In this document: piece after piece, positions 42,985-53,149 of the stretch
Layout of the letters: each line of letters starts with the position of its first letter
Numbering within the stretch: position 1 is the first letter of the stretch
Source: Hippopus hippopus
Taxonomy: Eukaryota; Mollusca; Bivalvia; Cardiida; Cardiidae
Length of the DNA: 64,000 nucleotides
Reading direction: 5' to 3'
Assembly (NCBI GenBank): GCA_946811185.2
Contig: OX328108.1
Span: 40,194,357-40,258,356, forward strand
Position numbers and translations under genes: made by a program
The notes under the pieces: generated by a model
Told to the model about the DNA's origin: nothing
The model's database searches: none
Seen by the model: the letters and a program-made list of their open reading frames with translations, nothing else

Positions 42985-43190
42985 AGCTAAGACACAGTCA
43001 ACCAATGGTTGAAAGTGCCTTGGCTTGTAATTAAGAGGTTGCGATTCCAAACCTTCTTTCTGGCAGACCTCGTTCTAAAGATTGATGGAAGTCATAGCCA
43101 CAGAATGTGTCCCCTACTTACCACTGAATATTTTCTTGAAGGGTATTTATGTGGTAAAACATCCAGTGGCTTTGAAAAGATACATGTATA
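42985..43190 (+). repeat. SINE-like sequence in the probable 3' UTR
   Basis: GGTTGAAAGTGCCTTGGCTT and GAGGTTGCGATTCCAAACC resemble A and B boxes of a tRNA head. No clear tail is seen. Confidence 0.4.
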
Positions 43191-43203
43191 TGCATAGTAC
43201 AGG

Positions 43204-43425
43204 TTAACGCTTAACCGGATGACAGGATTAAACATTTGTCCTAATGGAAACCATCTCCAGATGACAAAATTGTTTGTCAAGAGGCAGGATTTGTGTTTGA
43301 AAAGAGAAATAAACATTGTGAGAAAAGGAGAAAATGGTGGTCACCAGCATTTTCTCCTTTCCTCATAATGTTTTGAAAAGCCTCCTCCTTCGAGGTTGTA
43401 AAATCATTGGAAGGTACAATGTCCA
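43204..43425 (-). repeat. Family A
   Basis: Hairpin centre GGTGGTCACCAGC. An AATAAA at 43308-43313 lies inside it and is a possible but weak poly(A) signal for the receptor gene. Confidence 0.6.
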
Positions 43426-43627
43426 ATGTGATACAGCTGCTGCTGTCAACTCTTTACCATTTAACAACATTTTAGAATCTTAGCTCTGCTGTTTTCAAAA
43501 AAAAAACAATGAGGTATTGTCATAGCCCATCTCTGTTGTTGTCTGCAATGTGGCCATGCAAAAGCTTTGACATTTGTAATGTCTACATTTTAAGTGAAGA
43601 TGTTTATTTCAAACTTGGGACAAGCTT

Positions 43628-43852
43628 TCAACCCTTTACCACACAATGACGCCTTTTAATGCCCCTGAAGAAGACGCCTTTTGAAAACATTGTGGGAAAA
43701 GGAGAAAATGCTGGTAACCAGCATTTTCTCCTTTTCTCATAAAGTTTTCTACCCTATCAAAGAAAAGTTGTGTCATTTGAGCCACTATGAAATTGTCGTC
43801 TGCAAATGCTTTCAATTTGGATAGGTCTTAAATTTTGCCGTGTGGTAAAGAG
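43628..43852 (+). repeat. Family A, full length
   Basis: TTCAACCCTTTACCACACAA start and CGTGTGGTAAAGAGCC end. The last TTAA is mutated. Confidence 0.75.
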
Positions 43853-44046
43853 CCTACATGACAAGTACAAATAATCATCAAAGTTTTTTTACACAGTTAT
43901 GCCCCTTTTTCATCTTAAAATTTTCATTGAAAATCAAGCAACCACAGCCGAGCATTTGCACCCTCATGTGGTGCTTCTGTTAATGCTTTGAATTTAGGCA
44001 AGACTGAAATTTTGTTGTTTTGGCAAATTCAGTGATGATTTCTCTC

Positions 44047-44190
44047 ATCAACATTTTACCAAATAATCCTAATATTTCATGACCCTGAAAAAGACACCTT
44101 TTGATAACAGTGTGGTAAAAGGAGGGAATGCTTTCAAAAATCTTTCTCTTTGAGGTTGTTAAAACATGGGATTGTTTGGTAAAGAGTTAA
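44047..44190 (+). repeat. Family A, hairpin deleted
   Basis: TTTACCAAATAATCCTAATA start, only GTAAAAGGAGGGAATGC of the hairpin remains, TTTGGTAAAGAGTTAA end. Confidence 0.65.
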
Positions 44191-44461
44191 TGCTATTTTT
44201 CAACCTTACATAACATTTATTCAGTGGCAGCTAGTCCAACTGTCTAGGCATTCCTGATAGTTTCCCAACCATCACGTTTTCAAAGCCGCTGTATGTCTCC
44301 CACATAAAAAGGCTCAATGTAATTTTTTGGCGTCTTGTCATGCAGTGGCTGATGAATCTTTTCAAACATGTTTTTGAGTTTTTTTTGCAAATTCTATGTG
44401 TTATGGAATATTAGCTGTAATAAAAGAAAAAAATGAAACACCATGAAGAATGTATCAGCCC

Positions 44462-44675
44462 TTAACCCACTATTTAAGTTACATGAAATTTTCCAGCCAG
44501 TTATAGAAAACCTGATAAATATGATTTTGCTATTTCAAGTTATTTTTAGGAAGAAGTATCTCCTGATCGGACAGTGTAGATCAAAGATCAGACTGCACAG
44601 AATGTGCAGTCTGATCTTGATCTACACTGGCCACAAAAGTGCCTTGAGTCAAGCTTAGCAGCTGAAGATTGTTAA
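44462..44675 (+). repeat. Family B1, full length
   Basis: TTAACCCACTATTTAAG start, hairpin GACTGCACAGAATGTGCAGT, GCTTAGCAGCTGAAG and TTAAC end. Confidence 0.75.
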
Positions 44676-44806
44676 CTAGCTGCCCAGGAAACATGGCAAA
44701 GAAAATTGTTGTCATATTGAGAGGAGTTGTCAAAGGGCAATATAAATGTTTTTGAAAAAAAAGGTTAGAACTGCAATGTTCTAATCTGTTTCTTATTTTT
44801 TTAATG

Positions 44807-45039
44807 TAATAACCCTTTACCATACAATCTGGTTTTTTCATGGACCCTTGGGAAATAGCCTTTGGAAAACAATGTGGGAAAAGGAGAAAATGCTGTCATC
44901 CAGCATTTTCTTCTTTTTCCCACAATGTTTTCTTCTCTATTAAAGACAAATTTTATCATTAGAGTCACATTTAAATTGTTCTCTGCACATGCTTTGAATT
45001 TGGACTAGTCTACAATTTTCTCTTGTGGGAAAGACTTAA
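44807..45039 (+). repeat. Family A, full length
   Basis: ACCCTTTACCATACAATCTG start and TGTGGGAAAGACTTAA end. Confidence 0.75.
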
Positions 45040-45128
45040 ATTCACTTGACTAAAGGTGCTACCCGCTAACTTCTTTTGAAGTAATTTTTTTTTTTTGCTT
45101 TTGGAGTTGTGTGGAGTGAATAAAGAGG

Positions 45129-46005
45129 CTAATTCTTTGAAAAACAACAAAATCTTAGACTTGTCCAAATTATAAGGTTTTGTAGACAACAGTTTAAAAG
45201 TGACTTAAATGGTTGATATGTCTGTGATAGGGTAGATTATTGGAAAAGCAGAAAATGCTGGCACTAGCAATTTTTAGCTCCACTGGCCAAAGGCCAGCGA
45301 GCTATTGTCATGGCGTTGTGTCCGTCGTGCGTGCATCCGTCCGTCCGTCCGTTCCTTCGTCCGTGCGTGCGTCCGTAAACTTTTTCTTTAAAAAACTTCT
45401 CCTCAGAAACTATTGACTGGATTTTTACCAAATTTCACAGGAATGTTCCTTTGGTGGTCCTCTTTCAAATTCCTTCAAATAATTGTGTTCCATGAAGAAT
45501 TCTGGTTGCCATGGCAACCAAAGTAAAAAACCTTTAAAAATCTTCTCCTCCCAAACCGCTATTTGGATAGCATTATTATTTTGCGGGAATGTTCCTTAGA
45601 TACAGGTTTACAGAATTCCTTTAAAAAAAAAAATGATCTGTCAAAAAACATGGCTTTTATGGGAGACTCATTTTCCTTTTATGGTATAAAGTAAAATCTT
45701 TGAAAAATTTCTTCTCTAAAACTATTCATTGGATTTCATTGTTGTTTTGCAGGTAAGTTCCTATGGTGGTTGTCTACCAAATTGTTTCTTCAGTGAGCTA
45801 AAATGCAGGATTGAATGATAATTGTTAAAAACTTCCTTTCGCCATTATAGAAATATCAGGCCTGTGGAGCGATACAGGCGCTCAAGCGCCTCTAGTTCCT
45901 TTTCCCACGGTGTTTTCTACCCTATCAAAGAAAAATTGCACCATTTGAGCCACATTGAATTTGTTGTCTGCAAATACTTTCATTTTGGACAAGGCTAAAA
46001 TTCTT
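45129..46005. repeat. Symmetrical family A variant, split by family F
   Basis: Both flanks of the hairpin are the same side of family A in mirror order: TTAGACTTGTCCAAATTATA with GATAGGGTAGA at the left, and CTACCCTATCAAAG with TTTTGGACAAGGCTAAAATT at the right. Ordinary copies have two different sides. Confidence 0.65.
45273..45897 (+). mobile_element. Family F helentron-like element, copy 2
   Basis: Ends and core match the copy at 20446 apart from roughly ten small differences, including a shorter microsatellite. It sits in the hairpin of a family A element between GCAATTT and TTCCTTTTCCC, consistent with insertion into a T-rich site. Confidence 0.85.
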
Positions 46006-46109
46006 TTTGGTCTGATCTTGATCTTCTCTTTCGACAAAAAGTTTACCATGTGGGTGTCTGTAAAGCTTTGTTAACCCATAAAGTGCTAGATTAATAAGTA
46101 GTCTTCAGC

Positions 46110-46300
46110 TGACAAAAGGAGTTTTAATACATCTCTTTGTTGCTTTATACCAAACAGGTCATCCTATAAGAATGGATCCATAAAGTCTGTTTTGTTTAAC
46201 AACAGACTGAATTATGAGGTAGACTGGTCCTTTGACATGCAGAAAACTGACCATTAGCTAAAAAAAAAATCAACACAGGTCAGCTTGTGCACTCTCTTGT
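46110..46300 (-). repeat. Family C, degraded
   Basis: AATGGATCCATAAAGTC, GGTAGACTGGTCCTTTGACA and ACACAGGTCAGCTTGTGCA remain. Confidence 0.55.
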
Positions 46301-46554
46301 ACACAACGGACAATTTCAGTCAGATCAAAACATATAGATACATGTGTTGTAATTACAAGGCTGTTTTTGTCAGATTATCAGAAAGAGAAACGGATAGTGT
46401 GCATGTTCTATGCAGCCTGATCTTAATCTACACTATCCATAGTAACAATTAAATCCAAGTTCAGGGCTAAGAGAATTAAACTTAGTTATGTATAGATATA
46501 TACAACATGTATTACTGTGTGATTTCAAAATGCGTTTTAAGACTTGCCTATGAT

Positions 46555-46966
46555 AAAACTTTAGATTTTAATTGAAAGCATTTGCAGGCAACACATTAAA
46601 TGTAGTTGAAATGACGGTAATGGTCAGTGAAATTGTAGAAAACCTGTGGGAAATGGAGAATATGCAGGTTACCAGCATTATCTCCTTTTCCCACAAGGTT
46701 TTCAAAAGGCTATTCCCTAAGGGTCCTTAACCCTTGTCCAGCTAAATAAGTGAAATGAAATTTTCAAACTGATAGTAAAAACCCAAATTTTGCTATTTCA
46801 AAGGCATTTTTGGAGAAAAGATATATCCTTATCGTACAGTGTAGATCCCAAGTCAGACTGCACACTCTGTGCAGTCTGATCTTTATCTACACTGTCCACT
46901 AAAGGTCACTGAGTTGAGCTTAGCAGCCTACAGGTTAAAACTCAGGATTGTGTAGTAAATAGTTAA
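46555..46966 (-). repeat. Family A, split by family B1
   Basis: Runs from AAAACTTTAGATTTT through a hairpin with GGTTACCAGC to GGGTCC, then resumes after the insertion with AACTCAGGATTGTGTAGT and a TTAA end. Confidence 0.7.
46727..46938 (+). repeat. Family B1, nested in family A
   Basis: TTAACCCTTGTCCAGCTAAA start, hairpin GACTGCACACTCTGTGCAGT, GCTTAGCAGCCTACAGGTTAA end. The TTAA on each side corresponds to the single TTAA in uninterrupted family A copies (GTTAAAACT). Confidence 0.8.
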
Positions 46967-47009
46967 TGTTGTTGGTGTATATAATTATACTGTTTTTTTT
47001 TTTTAAGTT

Positions 47010-47222
47010 TTATTTATTTGACTGCTGTATAAGTCAAATGGAAATTCCTAGCCAATATTACCAAAAAAAAAAATATTACCACTTCAAAGTCTTTTGGTAG
47101 AAATTATCATTATCGGAAACTGTTGACCAAGGATCAGACTGCTTGTTCTATGCAGTCTGACCATGATCTCCATTTTCCACAATGGAAACTGTGTTGGTCT
47201 TCTAAAGTGGTCTAGGGGTTTC
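47010..47222 (+). repeat. Family B1, degraded
   Basis: GATCAGACTGCTTGTTCTAT and mirror, with diverged ends. Confidence 0.5.
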
Positions 47223-47324
47223 AAGCATGGCTAAAATTAGAGTGATTAAATACAGATATGAAAAAAATTATACTATTTATGCGTGTACATGTATAAAGAC
47301 TAGCCTGGGTTCCAGTCCAACCCT

Positions 47325-48240
47325 TTTTAGCTTACCTGAGCGCAAAGTGCTCATGGTGAGCTTTTAAAATCGTGCTGTGTCCATTGTCCGTTGTGTGGTG
47401 TGCGTTGTCCGTCGTCAACTTTTACTTTGTGTATGCTCTAGAGGCCACATTTTCAGTCAGATACACATGAAACTTGGTCAAAACTTTTGTCTTGACAATA
47501 TCTCGGACGAGTTCGAAATTGGATCAGGTCGGGTCAAAAACTAGGTCACTAGGTCAAATCTTAGAAAAACTTTGTGTACGCTCTAGAGGCCACATTTTCA
47601 GTCCAATGAACTTAAAAGTTGGTCAGAATGTTAGTCTTGATGATACATGTATCTCCTATGAGGTCAAAAATGGGTCAGGTCGGGTCAAAAACTAGGTCAC
47701 TAGGTCAAATCTTAGAAAAACCTTTTGTATGCTCAAGAGGACGCATTTTCAGTCCAATGCCCTTGAAAGGTGGTCAGAATGTTAGTCTTGATGATATCTC
47801 AGACGAGTTCGAAAATGGGTCAGGTCGGGTTAAAAACTATGTCACTTGGTCAAATCTTAGAAAAAACTTTTGTACGCTCTAGAGGCCACATTTCCAGTCC
47901 AATGCTCTTGAAAATTTGTCAGAATATTTGTCTTGATGATATCTAGGACAAGTGTGATAATGGGTCAGGTTAGTTAAAAAACTAGGCCACTAGGTCAAAT
48001 TTTAGAAAAACCTTGTGTACACTGTAGAGGACACGTTTTCTGTCCCAAATACTTGAAAGTGAGTTAGAGTGTTTGGCTTGATATTATCTCAGACAAGTTT
48101 GAAAATGTGTCATGTCGCTTCAAAAACTAGGTCATTGGGTCAAATCTTTGAAAAATCTTGTGTATGCTCCAGAGGCCACATTTTCAATCCAAAACTCATG
48201 AAGCTTGGTGAGAATATTTGGGTCAAAAACTAAGGAAAAC
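47325..48240 (+). mobile_element. Family D element, 3' truncated
   Basis: TTTTAGCTTACCTGAGCGCA start, short microsatellite, and six core units of the 2401 type. No hairpin terminus. Confidence 0.7.
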
Positions 48241-48602
48241 TAAAAAATTATTAAGGCCTGGACTCAGGCTATGCGTGTATGTAGATCTGTGTGATTTCAG
48301 TACATTCATTTATTATGTATGGTAAATATAGACATATATAGTGAATTTGTATGCATTATTATCAATACTGTAACTATGTAAGTTATTTTCATTCTGTGTA
48401 GTATGTCTTACGCTATTTCATGATAATTTGCATGTGAACAATCTAGCATCTAACATGAACAAAAATTTGTTCTTCTGATTTTTACCCATCATTTTTCATA
48501 GAAACTAACAACGTTTTATATGGAAATTTTGTGTCTTGTTTAATTTTGGCTGATAATGTTCAAAAACAACTTTCAACAACAACATTTTATGTCTTGTCTG
48601 AT
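48241..48602. other. No gene seen
   Basis: AT-rich sequence without a recognised family. Confidence 0.5.
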
Positions 48603-48833
48603 TTAACTCTTTACCACACAGTCCCGACTTTTAACAACCCTGAAAAGGAAAGCTTTTTAAAGCATCGTGGGATAAGGAGAAAAATGCTGGTAATCAGCAT
48701 TTTCTCCTTTTCCCACAATGTTTTCTACCCTATCAGAGACAAAAATCATCATTTGAGCTATGGTTTTTATTGTCGTCTGCAAATGCTTTCAATTTGAAGG
48801 AGTCCAAAATTTGGTCGTTTGGTAAAGAGTTAA
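48603..48833 (+). repeat. Family A, full length
   Basis: TTAACTCTTTACCACACAGT start and TTTGGTAAAGAGTTAA end. Confidence 0.85.
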
Positions 48834-48858
48834 ACCCATTATTGTTGAAACAGTGACC

Positions 48859-49059
48859 TTAACTCTTTACCAAACAACAAAATCTCGCAGATGACAATTT
48901 AAACTTGGTTCTAATGATGTAATTTGTCTTAAAAAGGGTAGAAAACATTTTGGGAAAAGGAGAAAATGCTGGTCCCAAGTATTTATTCCTTTTCCCAAAA
49001 TGTTTTCAAAAGCCTTTTACCTCAGGGTTTTAACCTGGGATTGCGTGGTAAACTGTTAA
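48859..49059 (-). repeat. Family A
   Basis: TTAACTCTTTACCAAACAAC start and GTGGTAAACTGTTAA end. Part of side two is deleted. Confidence 0.75.
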
Positions 49060-49226
49060 ACAATGAAATTTTTATGTCTTGTTCAAATTTAAGCCAATAT
49101 TGTTTCAAGATGAATTTTTTCAATGAAAGTTTATATTTTGGTAAATTGTTCCATCTTTTTGTTATGACACATAGGATTTTTAAGAAATAAATTTTATGTT
49201 TTCGTGAATTTTTACTACATATTATT

Positions 49227-49370
49227 GACCCCTAAAGCGCCTTTCACAACTATAGTTGCTTTTATGGCCAGTTTAGATAAAGATCAGATTGCACAAAACA
49301 TGCAGGCTAATCTTTGATCTACACTGGAAGCTCTAGATTGAAAATGTCCACAGGGTTTAAATATTTTGCA
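49227..49370 (+). repeat. Family B2
   Basis: AAAGCGCCTTTCACAACTAT start, hairpin GATTGCACAAAACATGCAGG, and TGTCCACAGGGTTTAAA end. Confidence 0.6.
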
Positions 49371-50143
49371 GGGTTGAAAATGTCTTTTAACATCTCTGTA
49401 TTTGACAGTTCTTAAAACATTGTGTCAAAAAGAGCAATTACATGTACTTTAAACAAACCATTTTACTTTTCCCATTACTATACACTTTCAATCTGTTGAA
49501 ATCCATTCTTATTTTCTTTGTTTTTTTTTTTCCATTTTTTGTTTGATGTTTAGTTTGTGATAGTTTTTGGTTGGTCTTAAAACCAACCTATGTAGTAATG
49601 GGATGAGATATACAGGATCTGAAATAAGATGGCGTTTTAGATAAAATTTTAACAAACAGTCAAGGGAAAATGTTATAAAGCGAGTCTTTGGTGAGTTTAA
49701 TAAGATTTGATCTCGAACACCAACAAATGTCAGATTCTTTTTATCACATAACGATATTTCACCAAACCATCTATAGATGCACCTGTGATAATATTCATGA
49801 AACCCATTGACTTCTTTCAAATATGTACAAAATGACATCAAAAATTAAAGTCACACAATAATTATTATTGTGATATCAACGTGTATAACATAAGAAAATT
49901 GGCAATGGGTATATTACACTGAAGGCAAGGGAGGTTATGTGATAAATATGTGGATCTTTGACCATAAATAAAAATCTGTTATAGTAACAAAGACAGAACT
50001 ACTCTTATTTTCAGTGTAATACGTAATAGGAATTTTTTTAACTTTCACACATTTGAGGTGAGAAAGAGCGCTGTATTTGGTTAAAGCTCTGTTATCATAC
50101 ACCTTATTTCTAAAACACTGCTGACCTACATTTTCTTGTGAAA
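49371..50143. pseudogene. Diverged inverted coding-like fragments, part 1
   Basis: A 110-residue frame on the - strand (49509-49841) contains LCDKKNLTFVGVRDQILLN. The same LCDKKNLTFVG block reappears in the opposite orientation at 50565-50610. I do not recognise the family; a decayed mobile-element ORF is the likeliest source. Confidence 0.35.
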
Positions 50144-50372
50144 TTAACCTTTTTCCACACAATCAAGAGTTTTAACGACCCTGAAGAAGAAGGCTTATGA
50201 AAACATTGTGGGAAAAGGAGAAAATGCTGGTAACCAGCATTTTCTCCTTTTCCCACAATGTTTTCTACTCTATCAAAGAAAAGTTGCACCATTTGAGCCA
50301 CACTGAAATTGTTGTCTGCAAATGCTTTCAATTTGGACAAGTCTAAAATTTTGTTGTCTGGTAAAGGGTAAC
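50144..50372 (+). repeat. Family A, full length
   Basis: TTAACCTTTTTCCACACAAT start. The hairpin is perfect by eye, and the end is TCTGGTAAAGGGTAAC. Confidence 0.85.
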
Positions 50373-50469
50373 TGCCAAAGAGGATGTTTGTGAAAGAGCT
50401 GCGAATTTCATCATCGTTAGACTCAAAACAAAGTTATTATAATTATGCAAATTTCTGTGGAACTATGTT

Positions 50470-50667
50470 ATGCCTATGATGTTCACACCTAGTAAAGAAG
50501 TGAACATGTTTAATATAAATTCGATTTACGTGTACAAGTTGGCCAACATTTTAACACGTCATGAACTTGAGATGAGGTTATGTGATAAAAAGAACCTGAC
50601 ATTTGTTGGCTTTTTAGGAAAAATTTTATTAAACTTGTTGACAAAAATGTTTTTTAATTTGAAGTAG
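50470..50667 (+). pseudogene. Diverged inverted coding-like fragment, part 2
   Basis: The translation contains MRLCDKKNLTFVGFLGKILL, matching the block on the opposite strand at about 49690-49760. Together with part 1 it brackets a family A copy. Confidence 0.35.
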
Positions 50668-50718
50668 ACTATATTGTTTATCAAAAGATGGCTCTTTCAT
50701 TGATGAAAATTAGGTCAA

Positions 50719-50925
50719 TTTAATCCTTTACCAGATGACAAAATTTTAAGTGTACATGTATTAAGCGTACCTCAAATGATGGGAATTTTTGTCGAAAGAT
50801 TAAAACACATTGTCGGACTAGGAGAAAATCAGGGTGACCAGCATTTTCTCCTTTCCCTACAATGTTTTCAAAAGCCTTCATCTTCAGAGTCATTTAAAAT
50901 ACAGAATTGTTTGATATAAGGTATA
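50719..50925 (-). repeat. Family A, degraded
   Basis: TTAATCCTTTACCAGATGAC start. The hairpin has several mismatches. Confidence 0.65.
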
Positions 50926-50989
50926 TAAAAGAACGTAAAGTTTGTAGTTATTTCACCATTTTCCCAACATACCCTGAAAAAGTAAAGTA

Positions 50990-51171
50990 GTGGAAACATT
51001 GTGAGAAAAGGAGAAAATGAAGGTGACCAGCATTTTCTCCTTTTTCTTACAATGTTTCCTTGCCTCGTTTTCTAGCCTTGCATAGATGAATCTCAATATT
51101 CCTACCACATTTCATTTGTTATCTGTGAATGATTTTCGATTTGGAAATTTTGTCATCTGGTGAAAGTGTTA
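50990..51171 (+). repeat. Family A, left part missing
   Basis: Hairpin with GAAAATGAAGGTGACC; the right end is ATCTGGTGAAAGTGTTAA. Confidence 0.6.
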
Positions 51172-51248
51172 AGAAGTTTATGTATTGCAGTAAACATGTA
51201 CAACAAAACTTTAGTAAGGATCAAAGAATCTGTACGGAATGAATTATC

Positions 51249-51477
51249 TTAACCCTTTACCACACGACAAAATTTTTGACTCGGCCAAATGAAAGCATGT
51301 GCAGATGACAAAGTAAATGCAACTCAAATGATGATTTCTGTTTTTGATAGGGTAGAAAACATTGTGGGAAAAGGAGAAAATGCTGGTTACCAGCATTTTC
51401 TCCTTTTTCCACAATGTTTTCAAAAGCCATCTTTCAACAGGGTTGTTAAATCTCGGGATTGTGTGGTAAAGTGTTAA
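51249..51477 (-). repeat. Family A, full length
   Basis: TTAACCCTTTACCACACGAC start, GTGTGGTAAAGTGTTAA end, and hairpin centre GCTGGTTACCAGC. One of the cleanest copies in the reverse orientation. Confidence 0.88.
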
Positions 51478-51682
51478 GCAAATTCAAGTCTTTAGCAAAT
51501 GTTTTTGCAGACAACAACACACGTGAAGCTCATATGATGATATCTATCTGTGATAGAGTGGAAAATATTGTGGGATAAGGAGAAAATTCTTTTTACTAGC
51601 ATTTTCTCCTTTTCTCACAATGTTTTCAAAAGCCTTCTTCCTCAGGGTCATTAAAACTTGGAGCTGTGTGGTAAAGATTTAA
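51478..51682 (-). repeat. Family A, abutting
   Basis: Starts where the previous copy ends; GTGTGGTAAAGATTTAA end. The hairpin has mismatches. Confidence 0.65.
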
Positions 51683-51699
51683 AATTTATTTGAAACTCA

Positions 51700-52190
51700 T
51701 TTTAACAAAGCAACAAAATTTTAGACTTTTCCAAATTGGAAGCATGTGCAACCAACGAACTATACAATGCTCACATATGGCTTGCAACACACGAAAAGGG
51801 ACATTCGGACATTTGTGTAAAGCTTTGTCCCGGATCAGCCTGCGCATTCTGCACAGGCTAATCCGAGACGACACTTTCCATTCTTGTGTTATTTTCTGTT
51901 TTGCGCAAGTCTGCTCTAGGGAAAAATCTAATGTAGTCATAAAGTGCCGTCTCAGATTAGCCTGCGCGGACTGCGCAAACTGATCCGAGATTACACTTTA
52001 TGTAAATGTCCGAATGTCCTTTTTCGCCTGTTGCAAGCCATATATGAATTTGTTGTTGAAATGATAGAAAAAGAAAATTTTGGGAATGGGAGACAATACT
52101 GGTTTCCAGCTTTTTCCTGGTTTTCCAACCATGTTTTTGAACGTCTTCCAGAATGTCATAAAAACATGGCATGGTTTGGTAGAGGGGTAA
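51700..52190 (-). repeat. Family A, split by another MITE
   Basis: The left part ends AGCATGTGCAACCAACGAAC. It resumes after 52046 with GAAATGATAGAAAAAG and ends GGTTTGGTAGAGGGGTAAA. Confidence 0.65.
51774..52046. mobile_element. MITE with long inverted ends, 273 bp
   Basis: CATATGGCTTGCAACA with GACATTCGGACATTT is mirrored by ATGTCCGAATGTCC with TTGCAAGCCATATATG, giving arms of about 40 bp. Inside are two GATCAGCCTGCGC-type palindromes related to the middle of family C. The class is unknown. Confidence 0.7.
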
Positions 52191-52420
52191 ATGTGTATCA
52201 GTTAAGATGTAGTGTTTGTCTGTACTTCACTAAGATGTGAAACACTTATGAACACTTAGAGGTGCAAGTGCATCATTTCTAAAGTTAGAATGTCCTATTT
52301 AGCTTGTATGTTATTACATGTCTATATTATTCATTCTTCATAATATGGAATGTTTTAGAATTAAATCTTTAGCCCAGAATTCCAAGATTTCATGATGGAG
52401 AATGCTATTTAACAAAAGAA

Positions 52421-52679
52421 GCCCAGCCGGGGGTCAGGGTATCTAACTGGTGACCTAGTGGTTGTGGGTTGATACCCAGCAAAGGCAAACTTTCTTTCAG
52501 ACGATTTTTCGCCTCTCACCTCTGATGTATGTGAGAATCGTAGTCATTTACTTGGAAAGAAAGTTGTGTCAGTACTGGTCTGAGAAAGCCAGGAAACACA
52601 TGCGTAGGTGCACTGACCACTATTATATGACCTAAGCTGTTAAAATGGTGCTAAACTCGAATACAAACAAAATAAAAAC
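52421..52679 (+). repeat. SINE, family S1
   Basis: The head is damaged (part of the A box is deleted), with TGGGTTGATACCC as B box. The body matches the copies at 5249 and 11601. Confidence 0.75.
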
Positions 52680-52795
52680 AAGAAACATTGTGGGAAAAGG
52701 AGACGATGCTGGTAGCCGGGTATTTTCCTTTTTTCCCCACAATGTTTTCTACACCTTTAAAGACGAATCTCTTCACCTAAATCACACTTAACATG
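52680..52795 (+). repeat. Family A, truncated
   Basis: Hairpin with GAGACGATGCTGGTAGCC and side two to CACACTTAA. It begins directly at the SINE tail. Confidence 0.6.
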
Positions 52796-52801
52796 ACACG
52801 G

Positions 52802-53012
52802 TTCCGAATTTGAAGGATGCTGAGAAAAGAAAATTTTGAAAACATTGTGGGAAAAGGAGAAAATGCTGGCAACAAGCATTTTCTCCTTTTCCCACAATGA
52901 TTTCCAACCTTCCCAGAAATAAAGTTCAACATTCAAGTAACATTTATTTTTTCATCTTGCATTGCTTTCAATTTAGACAGGTCTTTAGTTTTAACATTTG
53001 GTACAGAGTTAA
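52802..53012 (+). repeat. Family A
   Basis: Good hairpin; TTTGGTACAGAGTTAA end. The left side is diverged. A further hairpin remnant lies at about 53040-53130. Confidence 0.7.
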
Positions 53013-53149
53013 TATGTTGTCTACAAATTCTTAGAAGTTGGACACCTCTAAAAGTTTTAAAAATATTGCAAAAAAAAAAGGAGAAAATGCTGGTAACTAA
53101 CCTTTTCTCCTTTTCCAACAATACTGTTGTCCAGAATGTCTTGGCAAAG

